From positions 1-46,019 of the forward strand of contig JAFRRN010000088.1 of the NCBI GenBank assembly GCA_017428055.1: 46,019 nt of DNA. Direction: 5' to 3'. A program made the translations under genes and the position numbers. Positions 25,370 through 33,225 of the stretch are shown here, one piece after another. Source of the stretch: Prevotella sp. (GTDB lineage: Bacteria; Bacteroidota; Bacteroidia; Bacteroidales; Bacteroidaceae). The notes under the pieces were generated by a model, which worked only from the letters and a program-made list of their open reading frames with translations, did no database searches and was not told where the DNA came from. The first letter of the stretch is position 1. Every line of letters begins with the position of its first letter.

Positions 25370-27343
25370 ATGTATAGTAAAGACGAATTGTTATCAAAAG
25401 ATAACGCCACATTGGCTGATATTGCCAATGAATTGGGTGCTGAATACCCCGCCAATGCAAACCAAGAAGACATCGTTTATGCCATTTTAGACAAGCAAGC
25501 AGTCATCAAGGGAAACGAAAGCCCATTGACGACCAAGCGGCGCAGGTCGCGAATTGCCAAGAAAGAACCTGACAAAGTCTATTCCGTCAATGGCAAGGAG
25601 GGAGAGAACCTCGACACCAAGAAAGCCAAGAAAGCCAATGAGCAACCCTCGTTGTTCAAGGACGATCTGGATGCGGAAAGCACCGCCGCCCCCTCGACAT
25701 CGGCGCAAGATGCCGCTCCCGATGCTCCCACTCCCAAGAAGAGGGGGCGCAAGCCGAAGAAAGCAGTGGAGCAAGAGGCGAAACCGATGCCGCAGGAGGA
25801 ACCCGAATCCCAAGAGATTCCCGTGCAAGAGGCAGTCGAACCCGTTGCCGAGACTGTGGAAACGCAGCCTGTTGACGACCCTGTGGATGAGGCTTCCCCT
25901 ATCCCCGAGGAACAGTATGCCGACGAGAAAGATAACGGTGAGAATGTAGAGGAGGGTGGCGAAAATCTCCTCGAACAACTTCAGGCGAAGATAAAAGCCC
26001 ATAATGAGAGTGCCAAGGAGAAAATGAACTACGCCAATGATGAAGTGTGGGAGGGTGATCCCAACGATGGCACCGACTTCATCACCATCGTCGATCTGCC
26101 CATCGAAGACCAAGGGGCAGTACCCAACTTCGACATGTTTGACAATCCCACCGTCCTGATGCAACAGGAACAGGTTTCTTATCCTCAACCTCCCACCGCC
26201 GAGAATGCCTCGCAATACAACTTCGATAACATCATCCAAGCCAATGGAGTCCTCGAAATCATGCCCGATGGCTATGGATTCCTCCGTTCAAGCGACTACA
26301 ACTACCTCTCCTCGCCCGATGATGTCTACATCCCAAACAATATCATCAAGCGATATGGACTGAAGACGGGCGACGTGGTGTTGTGCCAAGTGCGTCCCCC
26401 ACACGACGGAGAAAAGTATTTCCCCCTTACCAACATCGAGAAAATCAATGGACGCGACCCCATGGACGTGCGCGACCGCATACCCTTTGAGCATCTCACA
26501 CCTCTCTTCCCCGAGGAGAAATACACCCTTTGCGGCGACCCTCGTACCACAAATCTATCCACACGTATCGTGGATTTGTTCTCGCCCATCGGCAAGGGAC
26601 AGCGCGCATTGATCGTGGCGCAGCCTAAGACGGGTAAGACAATCCTCATGAAAGACATCGCCAACGCTATCGCCGCCAACCACCCAGAGGCTTATTTGAT
26701 GATGTTGCTCATCGATGAGCGGCCCGAGGAGGTCACGGATATGGCTCGCACCGTCAATGCGGAGGTCATCGCCTCCACGTTTGACGAGCCGGCGGAACGG
26801 CATGTCAAGATTGCCGGTATCGTCTTGGAAAAGGCGAAACGCATGGTCGAATGCGGTCACGACGTGGTGATTTTCCTCGATTCCATCACCCGACTGGCAC
26901 GTGCTTACAACACCGTCGCCCCCGCATCGGGCAAGGTGCTGACAGGTGGTGTCGATGCGAATGCCCTGCAAAAGCCCAAACGTTTCTTCGGCGCGGCGCG
27001 TAACATTGAGGGTGGAGGGTCGCTGACCATCATCGCCACGGCACTCATCGATACGGGTAGCAAGATGGATGAGGTGATCTTTGAGGAGTTCAAGGGCACG
27101 GGTAACATGGAATTGCAGCTCGACCGCGCCCTCTCCAACAAGCGCATCTTCCCGTCTGTCAACCTCGTGGCATCCAGTACGCGCCGCGACGACCTACTGC
27201 AAGACAAGACGACGCTCGACCGCATGTGGATTCTCCGTAAGTACATTGCCGACATGAACCCCATGGAGGCGATGAACACCATCCATGAGCGGATGGCTCG
27301 CACTATCAGCAACGAGGAGTTCCTCATGTCAATGAACTCATGA
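25370..27343 (+). CDS. rho: Transcription termination factor Rho
   Basis: Rho is the hexameric RNA-dependent ATPase that ends transcription. The start at 25370 ([20 protein letters not shown]) matches the Rho N-terminal helical domain; an earlier in-frame start at 25301 would lie in the promoter. Residues about 45-270 are a charged, Pro/Glu/Lys-rich insert typical of this phylum. The cold-shock RNA-binding domain follows ([20 protein letters not shown], then [19 protein letters not shown]). The ATPase core holds Walker A QPKTGKT (about 417-423), Walker [17 protein letters not shown], and the Q/R-loop region GALQKP-like [20 protein letters not shown]. The length of 657 exceeds E. coli Rho (419) because of the insert. 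Confidence 0.96.
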   Translation: MYSKDELLSKDNATLADIANELGAEYPANANQEDIVYAILDKQAVIKGNESPLTTKRRRSRIAKKEPDKVYSVNGKEGENLDTKKAKKANEQPSLFKDDLDAESTAAPSTSAQDAAPDAPTPKKRGRKPKKAVEQEAKPMPQEEPESQEIPVQEAVEPVAETVETQPVDDPVDEASPIPEEQYADEKDNGENVEEGGENLLEQLQAKIKAHNESAKEKMNYANDEVWEGDPNDGTDFITIVDLPIEDQGAVPNFDMFDNPTVLMQQEQVSYPQPPTAENASQYNFDNIIQANGVLEIMPDGYGFLRSSDYNYLSSPDDVYIPNNIIKRYGLKTGDVVLCQVRPPHDGEKYFPLTNIEKINGRDPMDVRDRIPFEHLTPLFPEEKYTLCGDPRTTNLSTRIVDLFSPIGKGQRALIVAQPKTGKTILMKDIANAIAANHPEAYLMMLLIDERPEEVTDMARTVNAEVIASTFDEPAERHVKIAGIVLEKAKRMVECGHDVVIFLDSITRLARAYNTVAPASGKVLTGGVDANALQKPKRFFGAARNIEGGGSLTIIATALIDTGSKMDEVIFEEFKGTGNMELQLDRALSNKRIFPSVNLVASSTRRDDLLQDKTTLDRMWILRKYIADMNPMEAMNTIHERMARTISNEEFLMSMNS

Positions 27344-27353
27344 CCCAGGCATT

Positions 27354-27435
27354 AAAGCCTACGGCTTTTGTCTGATGTGTTATATCCTTTTGCCTTTAGC
27401 CAAGCATTATATTGGTTAAAGGCAAAAGTGTTTTT
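27354..27435 (+). terminator. Tandem hairpins after rho
   Basis: A small hairpin, AAAGCC (27354-27359) with GGCTTT (27363-27368) followed by T's, starts 11 bp after the rho stop. A 17-pair stem follows, with arms 27387-27403 and 27412-27428 (CTTTTGCCTTTA with TAAAGGCAAAAG, extended by CCAA with TTGG) and then TGTTTTTAT. Together they look like a double terminator. Confidence 0.75.
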
Positions 27436-27471
27436 ATAATATGATGGCGTTTATCGGTGAATATGTTGTCT

Positions 27472-27541
27472 GTTTACGTATCGAAAACAATTTGTTTGCG
27501 TATGGTAAACAAACAGTTTTCCATACGCAAACAAATTGTTT
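27472..27541. repeat. 22-bp degenerate tandem repeats, locus 2, forming a 21-bp perfect inverted repeat
   Basis: Units of 22 bp lie at 27472-27493, 27494-27515 and 27516-27537, with a partial fourth. Cores are CGTATCGAAAACA, CGTATGGTAAACA and CCATACGCAAACA. The third unit begins GTTTTCCATA, identical to the second unit of locus 1. The second and third units are in inverse orientation, so 27485-27505 and 27521-27541 form a perfect 21-bp stem with a 15-nt loop. The rest of the 386-bp gap 27344-27729 holds the rho terminators and a weak hairpin near 27640. Confidence 0.65.
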
Positions 27542-27729
27542 ATGGTAGTTACACCAAGGGTAAACAAATACTTAGACGAGTAGTTGGAGCCTATTCTGGC
27601 GGTTCGGAGTCGGCAAATACCATGCGTATGTGATAGCTTGTGTAAGATGATTATTATCCTACACTCGTGTAATTCATTGGCTATAAGGTGCTTACGGCAT
27701 AAGTTCAAGGTGGTGGGAAAAACAAGGGT

Positions 27730-28140
27730 TTAAATCGGATTGGTGTTGGGGTCATCCTTGAATATGTCTTCAGCCGCGATGATCTCATCTGCGTCAAACC
27801 ATGTGTTTAGTTTGGCGCGAGCCTTGGCTTTCACCTCTTCCGACACTTCCCCCCATACCTTGTGCAATACATATATCAGTACCGCCAGGTCGTCGCCGAG
27901 TCCGGCGATGGGTATGGCATCGGGAATCACGTCTAATGGGCTGATGAGGTAGCCCAGTGCGCCGATGATGATGGCCTTGTCCTTGATGGAAACCTTTTCA
28001 TTCTCCAACGTATAGAAGAGGATGAGGGCGGCATATACCAGTTTGACACCCGCTCGCTTGGCGATGCGCGATATTTTCTCCACGAATCCATGTGTGGAGA
28101 AGGTGTCCTTATATTTCATGAAGTCGGGTAGGTTGTTCAT
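27730..28140 (-). CDS. YkvA family protein (DUF1232)
   Basis: A 136-residue protein with a DUF1232 domain. The family hallmark is KAIIIGALGYLISPLDVIPDAIPIAGLGDDLAVLI (about residues 55-90): a hydrophobic helix with the Y-L-I-S-P-x-D-x-I-P-D core and the downstream G-x-x-D-D. It is preceded by another hydrophobic stretch (VKLVYAALILFYTL). The protein is probably a small membrane protein of unknown role. It lies 65 bp downstream of the yihY-like gene on the same strand and may share its transcript. Confidence 0.85.
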   Translation of the reverse strand: MNNLPDFMKYKDTFSTHGFVEKISRIAKRAGVKLVYAALILFYTLENEKVSIKDKAIIIGALGYLISPLDVIPDAIPIAGLGDDLAVLIYVLHKVWGEVSEEVKAKARAKLNTWFDADEIIAAEDIFKDDPNTNPI

Positions 28141-28205
28141 CGTGATGTTCCTTTCTTTTTGTTGGTTTGTTTAGTATAATAACGTAGAAAAGTCACTTTT
28201 ATTGT

Positions 28206-29525
28206 TTATAGGTCGGAGATGGGTATGTCACGCAATCTGTCGATGTATTCCTTGCGTAGCCTGATGACATCTTCCCATTTACCTTTCAGTTCGTCCACCT
28301 GTATGCGTTGCGTGCTGTTGCCTTTGCTATTCTGGTCTAACGTGTCGATCAATTTCCCCATGTTGCAATGCTCCAGGCTGGAATGAGGTTGGTAGGTATA
28401 ATCTTTGTCGCCGTCGCCCGATACGTTGGTGCTCAGGAGGCGCAACTCCACCAGTTCGTTGAGTAAAGCCTTTACCACGCGGATGGGAATGCCCGTCTCC
28501 TGTTTCAGTTGCAAGGCGGTGGGATGTGGCTCATCCTGTTTGAAATGCTGGCATATTCGGTTCATAAGGATGGCGCAATAACGCATCTTGCCATTGTGTG
28601 AAAGTTGCTCGGGTGTAGCGAGGAAAGCGAACTCGTCGAGGTTTTGGCTGGTGTAAGCCAATTGTGCGCCAAAAAGGCATATCGTCCATGACAGTTGTAC
28701 CCATAGCATAAAGAGTGGCAGGGCGGCAAAGGAGCCATAGATGGCATTATATCCCGAGAGGAACATTTGGCAATGGATATAGAAAAACTGCAACAACTGC
28801 ATCGCCACACCCGCCAAGATGCCTGGTATGACCACCTCCTTGAACTTCACTCTCGTATTGGGCATGAAAAGATAAAGGAGGATGAATACGGCGGAGATGA
28901 GCACGTAAGGCATGATGTTGATGAGGCTGCGTACCATCGGACCGAGCAACATATATTCGTCCATTTCCTTGGCGATGGCTGCCACGAATATCGAGATACC
29001 CGACTGCAACACGATGAAGATGGGGGCGAGGAAGAACATGGCGAGGTAGTCGGTAATCTTGCGAACCCACGGACGTTGTTCTTTCACCTGCCAGATGTTG
29101 TTGAACGTGGTCTCGATGTTGTGGATGAGCATCAATACCGTCCACAGCATGAACAGCAGACCGATGCCCAGGATGACCCCGCTATGGGTATGCACGAGGT
29201 ATGAGTTGACAAAGCCTACAATCGCCTCCGCCGCCTGTGGCTGGCTGCTCAACGTATCCATGAACCATGTCTCAATGTATTTCGAGAAACCGAAACCGCG
29301 GGCGATGGCAAACAATACAGCCATCACGGGTACGATGGCAAGCAGGGTGGAGTAGGTAAGTGCCGAGGCGGCACTTACCACATCCTTGTCGATGAAAAAC
29401 TTGACGGCAAGAATCACTTTCTTCAATACGCATATCCCTAAGTATTGAAGCCCCGTGACATCATCTTTCGTGACCTTCCATATCCCATCGGAGAGGAATT
29501 CTTTCAATTGGCCGATATTTATCAT
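28206..29525 (-). CDS. YihY/BrkB family membrane protein
   Basis: A 439-residue inner-membrane protein of the YihY/BrkB family (older databases call it ribonuclease BN, which is a misnomer). The start at 29525 (MINIGQLKEFL) was preferred over 29561. About six membrane helices are visible. Family marks are FIDKDVVSAASALTYSTLLAIVPVMAVLFAIARGFG, the NIETTFNNIWQVKEQRPWVRKITDYLAM segment and YNAIYGSFAALPLFMLWVQLSWTICLFGAQL. The C-terminal 130 residues look like a winged-helix domain (HPTALQLKQETGIPIRVVKALLNELVELRLL), as in longer members of the family. Function is unsettled; envelope stability and transport have been suggested for relatives. Confidence 0.88.
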   Translation of the reverse strand: MINIGQLKEFLSDGIWKVTKDDVTGLQYLGICVLKKVILAVKFFIDKDVVSAASALTYSTLLAIVPVMAVLFAIARGFGFSKYIETWFMDTLSSQPQAAEAIVGFVNSYLVHTHSGVILGIGLLFMLWTVLMLIHNIETTFNNIWQVKEQRPWVRKITDYLAMFFLAPIFIVLQSGISIFVAAIAKEMDEYMLLGPMVRSLINIMPYVLISAVFILLYLFMPNTRVKFKEVVIPGILAGVAMQLLQFFYIHCQMFLSGYNAIYGSFAALPLFMLWVQLSWTICLFGAQLAYTSQNLDEFAFLATPEQLSHNGKMRYCAILMNRICQHFKQDEPHPTALQLKQETGIPIRVVKALLNELVELRLLSTNVSGDGDKDYTYQPHSSLEHCNMGKLIDTLDQNSKGNSTQRIQVDELKGKWEDVIRLRKEYIDRLRDIPISDL

Positions 29526-29660
29526 GATGAAAGTAGAAAAGTGAAAATGATAAAAGCTCATAGCCTTGGGCCAAGCCTCTTTACCTTTTCACCTTATTTA
29601 ATTATTTCCCTTTTCAATTCTATTCCTTTCATATTTTCCACTATTTGCCCCGCAAAAAGT

Positions 29661-30042
29661 GAAAGCAGCGTCCCTGTAAGCCGGGTTCTGTACCCCCAAG
29701 GCGGGGGTGCCTGTCATCTATCTAATCCGTGGGTCACCCCACGGCTCAAGCGTTCTACCCTCCATCGTGTGCCGAATAAGGCATTCGGGCGGGCAACCCT
29801 CCGACGATGGTTTACATGAACTTGCAGCCTCCAGATGGCACAGCCTGGCGATCGCCCGCCAGCTGGTGGTCTCTTACACCACCTTCTCACCCTTACCTAC
29901 ACCAAAAGATGTATGGCGGTTGTTTTCTTCTGCCGACACCTATTGTCACCAATAGCTTCTATTTTCGGAAGTGGAGCGCCCTGTGCTGCCCGGACTTTCC
30001 TCCCGCGCCAAAGCGCCAGCGACAGGCCGGGACACTGCTTTC
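29661..30042 (-). ncRNA. rnpB: RNase P RNA (bacterial type A)
   Basis: The catalytic RNA of RNase P, which trims the 5' leaders of tRNA precursors. On the minus strand the conserved 5' block GAGGAAAGTCCGGGC lies near 29990-30005, and the 3' block ACAGAACCCGGCTTA lies near 29676-29690. The ends pair as stem P1, GAAAGCAG (30042-30035) with CTGCTTTC (29668-29661). The L15 tRNA-CCA-binding GGT loop is compatible with the structure. The length of about 382 nt is normal. Ends were set from P1 and the promoter box, so they may be off by a few bases. It occupies most of the 637-bp gap between the yihY-like gene and the receptor operon. Confidence 0.95.
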
Positions 30043-30048
30043 TCGGTG

Positions 30049-30056
30049 CAAATGTA
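30049..30056 (-). promoter_or_regulatory. -7 promoter box of rnpB
   Basis: The minus strand reads TACATTTG, an exact TAnnTTTG match, seven bases before the predicted RNA 5' end at 30042, which is where the start should fall. Confidence 0.65.
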
Positions 30057-30162
30057 AGAAAAAAGACCGAAAAAACATATTATTTGCAAAGATTATTGAA
30101 CATGTCAAGAATCGTGATGGCTAAATGATGGCAATATCACATAAATATTGTGTGGTAGTGTT

Positions 30163-33100
30163 TCACCTTTTCGGATTCTTATTCCAGTGGTACACCAGAT
30201 GGAGCATGAGGTAATGTGGCAGTGAGCGATACCATGTCTCGATGCGCCCCTGGGCATTGATGGAGTATTGAGTGTCTGAGAGTTGGTGCAGAATGTCGAA
30301 GGCTTCAAGACGGAGGATGAGTTTGCCTTTCACAAATGGTTGACTGATGGAGGCATTGATGAGGAGGTCGTCAGTATTGAACTCTCTACTGCCATAGCCG
30401 CGACGGCTGTACACCATCCCATCGGCGGCAAGAGTAAGGCCGCCCATCTTCTTTCCCCAAATGGCAGGCGTGGTATAATATGCTTCGAAGCCATATTGGT
30501 AATCGAGGGCGTTGAGGGTGTTGAACCCCATTATCTGTCCCTCGCTATGTTTCCAATAGATATAACCCACGGCGCGTACGTTCAGGGTGTTCTTGTTGAA
30601 TCGGATGTGGCCGCCGCTATTGAGTGAGAGGGTGTTAACAGTATTTACTTGGCTCTCGGTCATGCCTATTAACATCGCATGGTCTTTGGAATGATTCCAA
30701 TCGACACCGGCATTGACATGCCACGACCAATAGCGTTTCTCACCGATACTGTGGTCTGTACTGAAGTTGGAGTGGGCTGTGTAAGCTCCGCTGACGTTCA
30801 TGGGCTTGTAGGTATATACACCCGTCACGGGGTTGTAGGCGAGCGACTGCGAAATGTTTCGGTGGTGGTAGTCGAAGGCGGCGGAGAGATAGTACAGCCC
30901 TTTCCGTTTGCTTGTTTTGTCAAATAATTCGGCATTAATTTTTGTGTGTGCTTCAGGCTTTAGGTTAGGATTGCCGAGTTTCACGATGAGAGGACGACTG
31001 TCATCGTGGAAATTGACACGGTCGATAAGAAGCGTTCGGTCTTGTGTGGAAAGGATGCTGAGTTTGAGGTCGCGCCGTCCGTCTTTCCACACGTTGCGAT
31101 AGTTGAATGAGACATTCGGCAGGAACACGGTCTGTCTCGCTATGGTATCAATAGCGCCGCGTTGGTAGTGTAGGTACTCGTTTTGTACGGGCAAAGCCAA
31201 TTGTATGGCCCATTTCTCATAGTGTACTTTCACATGAAAATCAGGATGCGTATAGGATGTAGGTTTGTTGAGCCGTATGGTGAGTTTGTTCGACCAGTCG
31301 CGGTCGCGGCTGTCGTAAGAATTGTTGAGGTCCGTTATAGCAGCCATCATGTCTTTTTGTGATGGGAGCAGAAGGGTGTCAGGATGGTAGAGATAGTCGT
31401 GGGTGTGTTGTGAGCGGATATAGAACTCATTGCCGAAGCCCAGGTTCACATCCTTTCCCACAGTGAAGTTATAGCCCATGTTGGCCAAGGCCCATGTGGT
31501 GCGATTGAAGAGGTCGTTGGAATTGTGTCGGAGGCTTGAGAGGGTGCCTTTGGTTTCGTATCGGTTTGCTTCCTCGCTCTTGTCGTTTCTGTGGCTTGCC
31601 ACGACATAGTAGGAGACGTGCCGGTTTTTGTTGCCAATCTTGATGGCACCCTGCGCGTTCACCTGGGCACTCCATGCCTTGCCCTCGTTCATCCCGACGG
31701 TACGTTGTGAGACCGTCAAGCTGTCGTTCCATTCGTCGAACGCAGAATTGAAAGCCCCGTTGCGGCGAGAATAATTGAAATCTGTTTCAAGGTAGAACCA
31801 AGTTGGTTTTGTCAAGGTCAAGTCATTGTGGAGCGTAAGTTTCCTGACACCTGAACGGTTGAATGACTCGGTAAACGACGTTGGTGTGCATCCTTCGAGG
31901 AACTGCTCACGATATTGGCTCATGGCCTGTTCGTCGGTTGTGGATGTGTACTCGGCGCGTATCGTTTCTTTCACCTTGTCACCTTCTGAATGATAGTTGA
32001 GTTCCGATGCCACGCTGCGTGTCGTTATCATGGACTTTGGCATCCTTGCTGGCGACCATTGGTCTGACTCACCGATATGTCGACTCTCGTTCACATTGTT
32101 CGTATTCGCCAACAGGGTGAAACGAAGGCGGTTGGTAAAACCAAGTAGGAAACCACGGGCGAGCCATCGTCTTTCCGTCCCAACAGCCCCTTCCATGTTG
32201 CTAATGAAGCCTTGGCTATATTCGTCTTTCAAGTTCACGTCCATAACATAGCTGCGTGGCTCCACGTCATAGCCCAAGGCCTTGCTCTTGTCCGACTGTT
32301 TCTCATAGACTTTCAGGTTCTTCACCGTATAGTACGGCAAGTTCTCCATCAGCACCTTTTTGTTTCCACCAAAGAACGAGCGAGAGCCTAAGAGTAGCTC
32401 GTCAACTTTTCTTCCATTGACAAAGATTTCGCCGTTGTTGTTCATTGTCACTCCAGGCAGTTGGCGAATGAGGTCATCCAGCATGGAGCCTTCAGGCAAC
32501 TGGAAGGCGGTGGCATCATAGATGAGTGTGTCGCCCCGGTAATAGAATTTCACCCGTGTTGCCGTTACGACCACCTCATCCAAGTTCATGCTCCGCATCT
32601 TTCGCATCTGTAGTGCCCCCACATCAACGTCCTCGGTTGCCGTTCTCCCTATCGACACCTGTTTCCACACATCGTCATAGCCTTTCAGCTGGGCGTGGAC
32701 CAGGTAGTCCCTGCCCGTCCTTACCTTCGTCCCGAAATGCGCCCTGACGAGTCGTCCCTGGCCATTATAAAAGCGGATGATTCGTAACGAGTCGTCTATC
32801 ATGGCCGAGTCGGCTGTCATCACCGACACTTTCGCATCTACCAAGGGAATCTTCAGAAAGCCATCCTCCACCTCACCTGAGAGGTCAACGGTTGCCACTT
32901 TGGGCAAAGCCCTTTTCTTCATCTGCACGGTGATATGCTGTCCACGAACCTTCACTTTCACAGGCAGTCCCTTACAAATGCGCTTCACGGCATCGGGTAC
33001 TGGGAGATTTTTCACATGGGCGGTGGTACGCAAGTCGTCAAGTCCATCAGATAGGATGTCAATGGAATAATCCGAATGATTCTGGCTGATTGTCTGTAGT

Positions 33101-33225
33101 GCATCAAGCAAGGGCGTGTCATGGAATGACTGCGCCGTCACTTTGCTTATAGCCAATAAAACAACTGTCAACAATAACGCCAAGCGTTGTCGTTTCTTGT
33201 ATATTGTAGTATGAAATCCATTCAT
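30163..33225 (-). CDS. TonB-dependent outer-membrane receptor with N-terminal STN domain (paralogue B)
   Basis: A 1020-residue outer-membrane beta-barrel receptor. After a signal peptide (about 1-31) comes an STN domain (about 33-102: FHDTPLLDALQTISQNHSDY through KRICKGLPVKVKVRGQHITV), the periplasmic signalling module that talks to an anti-sigma protein. A carboxypeptidase-regulatory-like domain follows. The plug (about 222-320) contains LDEVVVTATRVKFYYRGDTL and GSMLDDLIRQLPGVTMNNNG; the barrel continues to the C-terminus. No SusD partner gene is present. Its start overlaps the stop of paralogue A by four bases, so it is the last gene of the sigma operon. The ligand is unknown. Confidence 0.85.
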   Translation of the reverse strand: MNGFHTTIYKKRQRLALLLTVVLLAISKVTAQSFHDTPLLDALQTISQNHSDYSIDILSDGLDDLRTTAHVKNLPVPDAVKRICKGLPVKVKVRGQHITVQMKKRALPKVATVDLSGEVEDGFLKIPLVDAKVSVMTADSAMIDDSLRIIRFYNGQGRLVRAHFGTKVRTGRDYLVHAQLKGYDDVWKQVSIGRTATEDVDVGALQMRKMRSMNLDEVVVTATRVKFYYRGDTLIYDATAFQLPEGSMLDDLIRQLPGVTMNNNGEIFVNGRKVDELLLGSRSFFGGNKKVLMENLPYYTVKNLKVYEKQSDKSKALGYDVEPRSYVMDVNLKDEYSQGFISNMEGAVGTERRWLARGFLLGFTNRLRFTLLANTNNVNESRHIGESDQWSPARMPKSMITTRSVASELNYHSEGDKVKETIRAEYTSTTDEQAMSQYREQFLEGCTPTSFTESFNRSGVRKLTLHNDLTLTKPTWFYLETDFNYSRRNGAFNSAFDEWNDSLTVSQRTVGMNEGKAWSAQVNAQGAIKIGNKNRHVSYYVVASHRNDKSEEANRYETKGTLSSLRHNSNDLFNRTTWALANMGYNFTVGKDVNLGFGNEFYIRSQHTHDYLYHPDTLLLPSQKDMMAAITDLNNSYDSRDRDWSNKLTIRLNKPTSYTHPDFHVKVHYEKWAIQLALPVQNEYLHYQRGAIDTIARQTVFLPNVSFNYRNVWKDGRRDLKLSILSTQDRTLLIDRVNFHDDSRPLIVKLGNPNLKPEAHTKINAELFDKTSKRKGLYYLSAAFDYHHRNISQSLAYNPVTGVYTYKPMNVSGAYTAHSNFSTDHSIGEKRYWSWHVNAGVDWNHSKDHAMLIGMTESQVNTVNTLSLNSGGHIRFNKNTLNVRAVGYIYWKHSEGQIMGFNTLNALDYQYGFEAYYTTPAIWGKKMGGLTLAADGMVYSRRGYGSREFNTDDLLINASISQPFVKGKLILRLEAFDILHQLSDTQYSINAQGRIETWYRSLPHYLMLHLVYHWNKNPKR

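Noticed and set aside
29707-30128. Overlapping plus-strand frames of about 80-105 codons
   Set aside because: They lie across the RNase P RNA gene, whose conserved blocks and end pairing explain the sequence.
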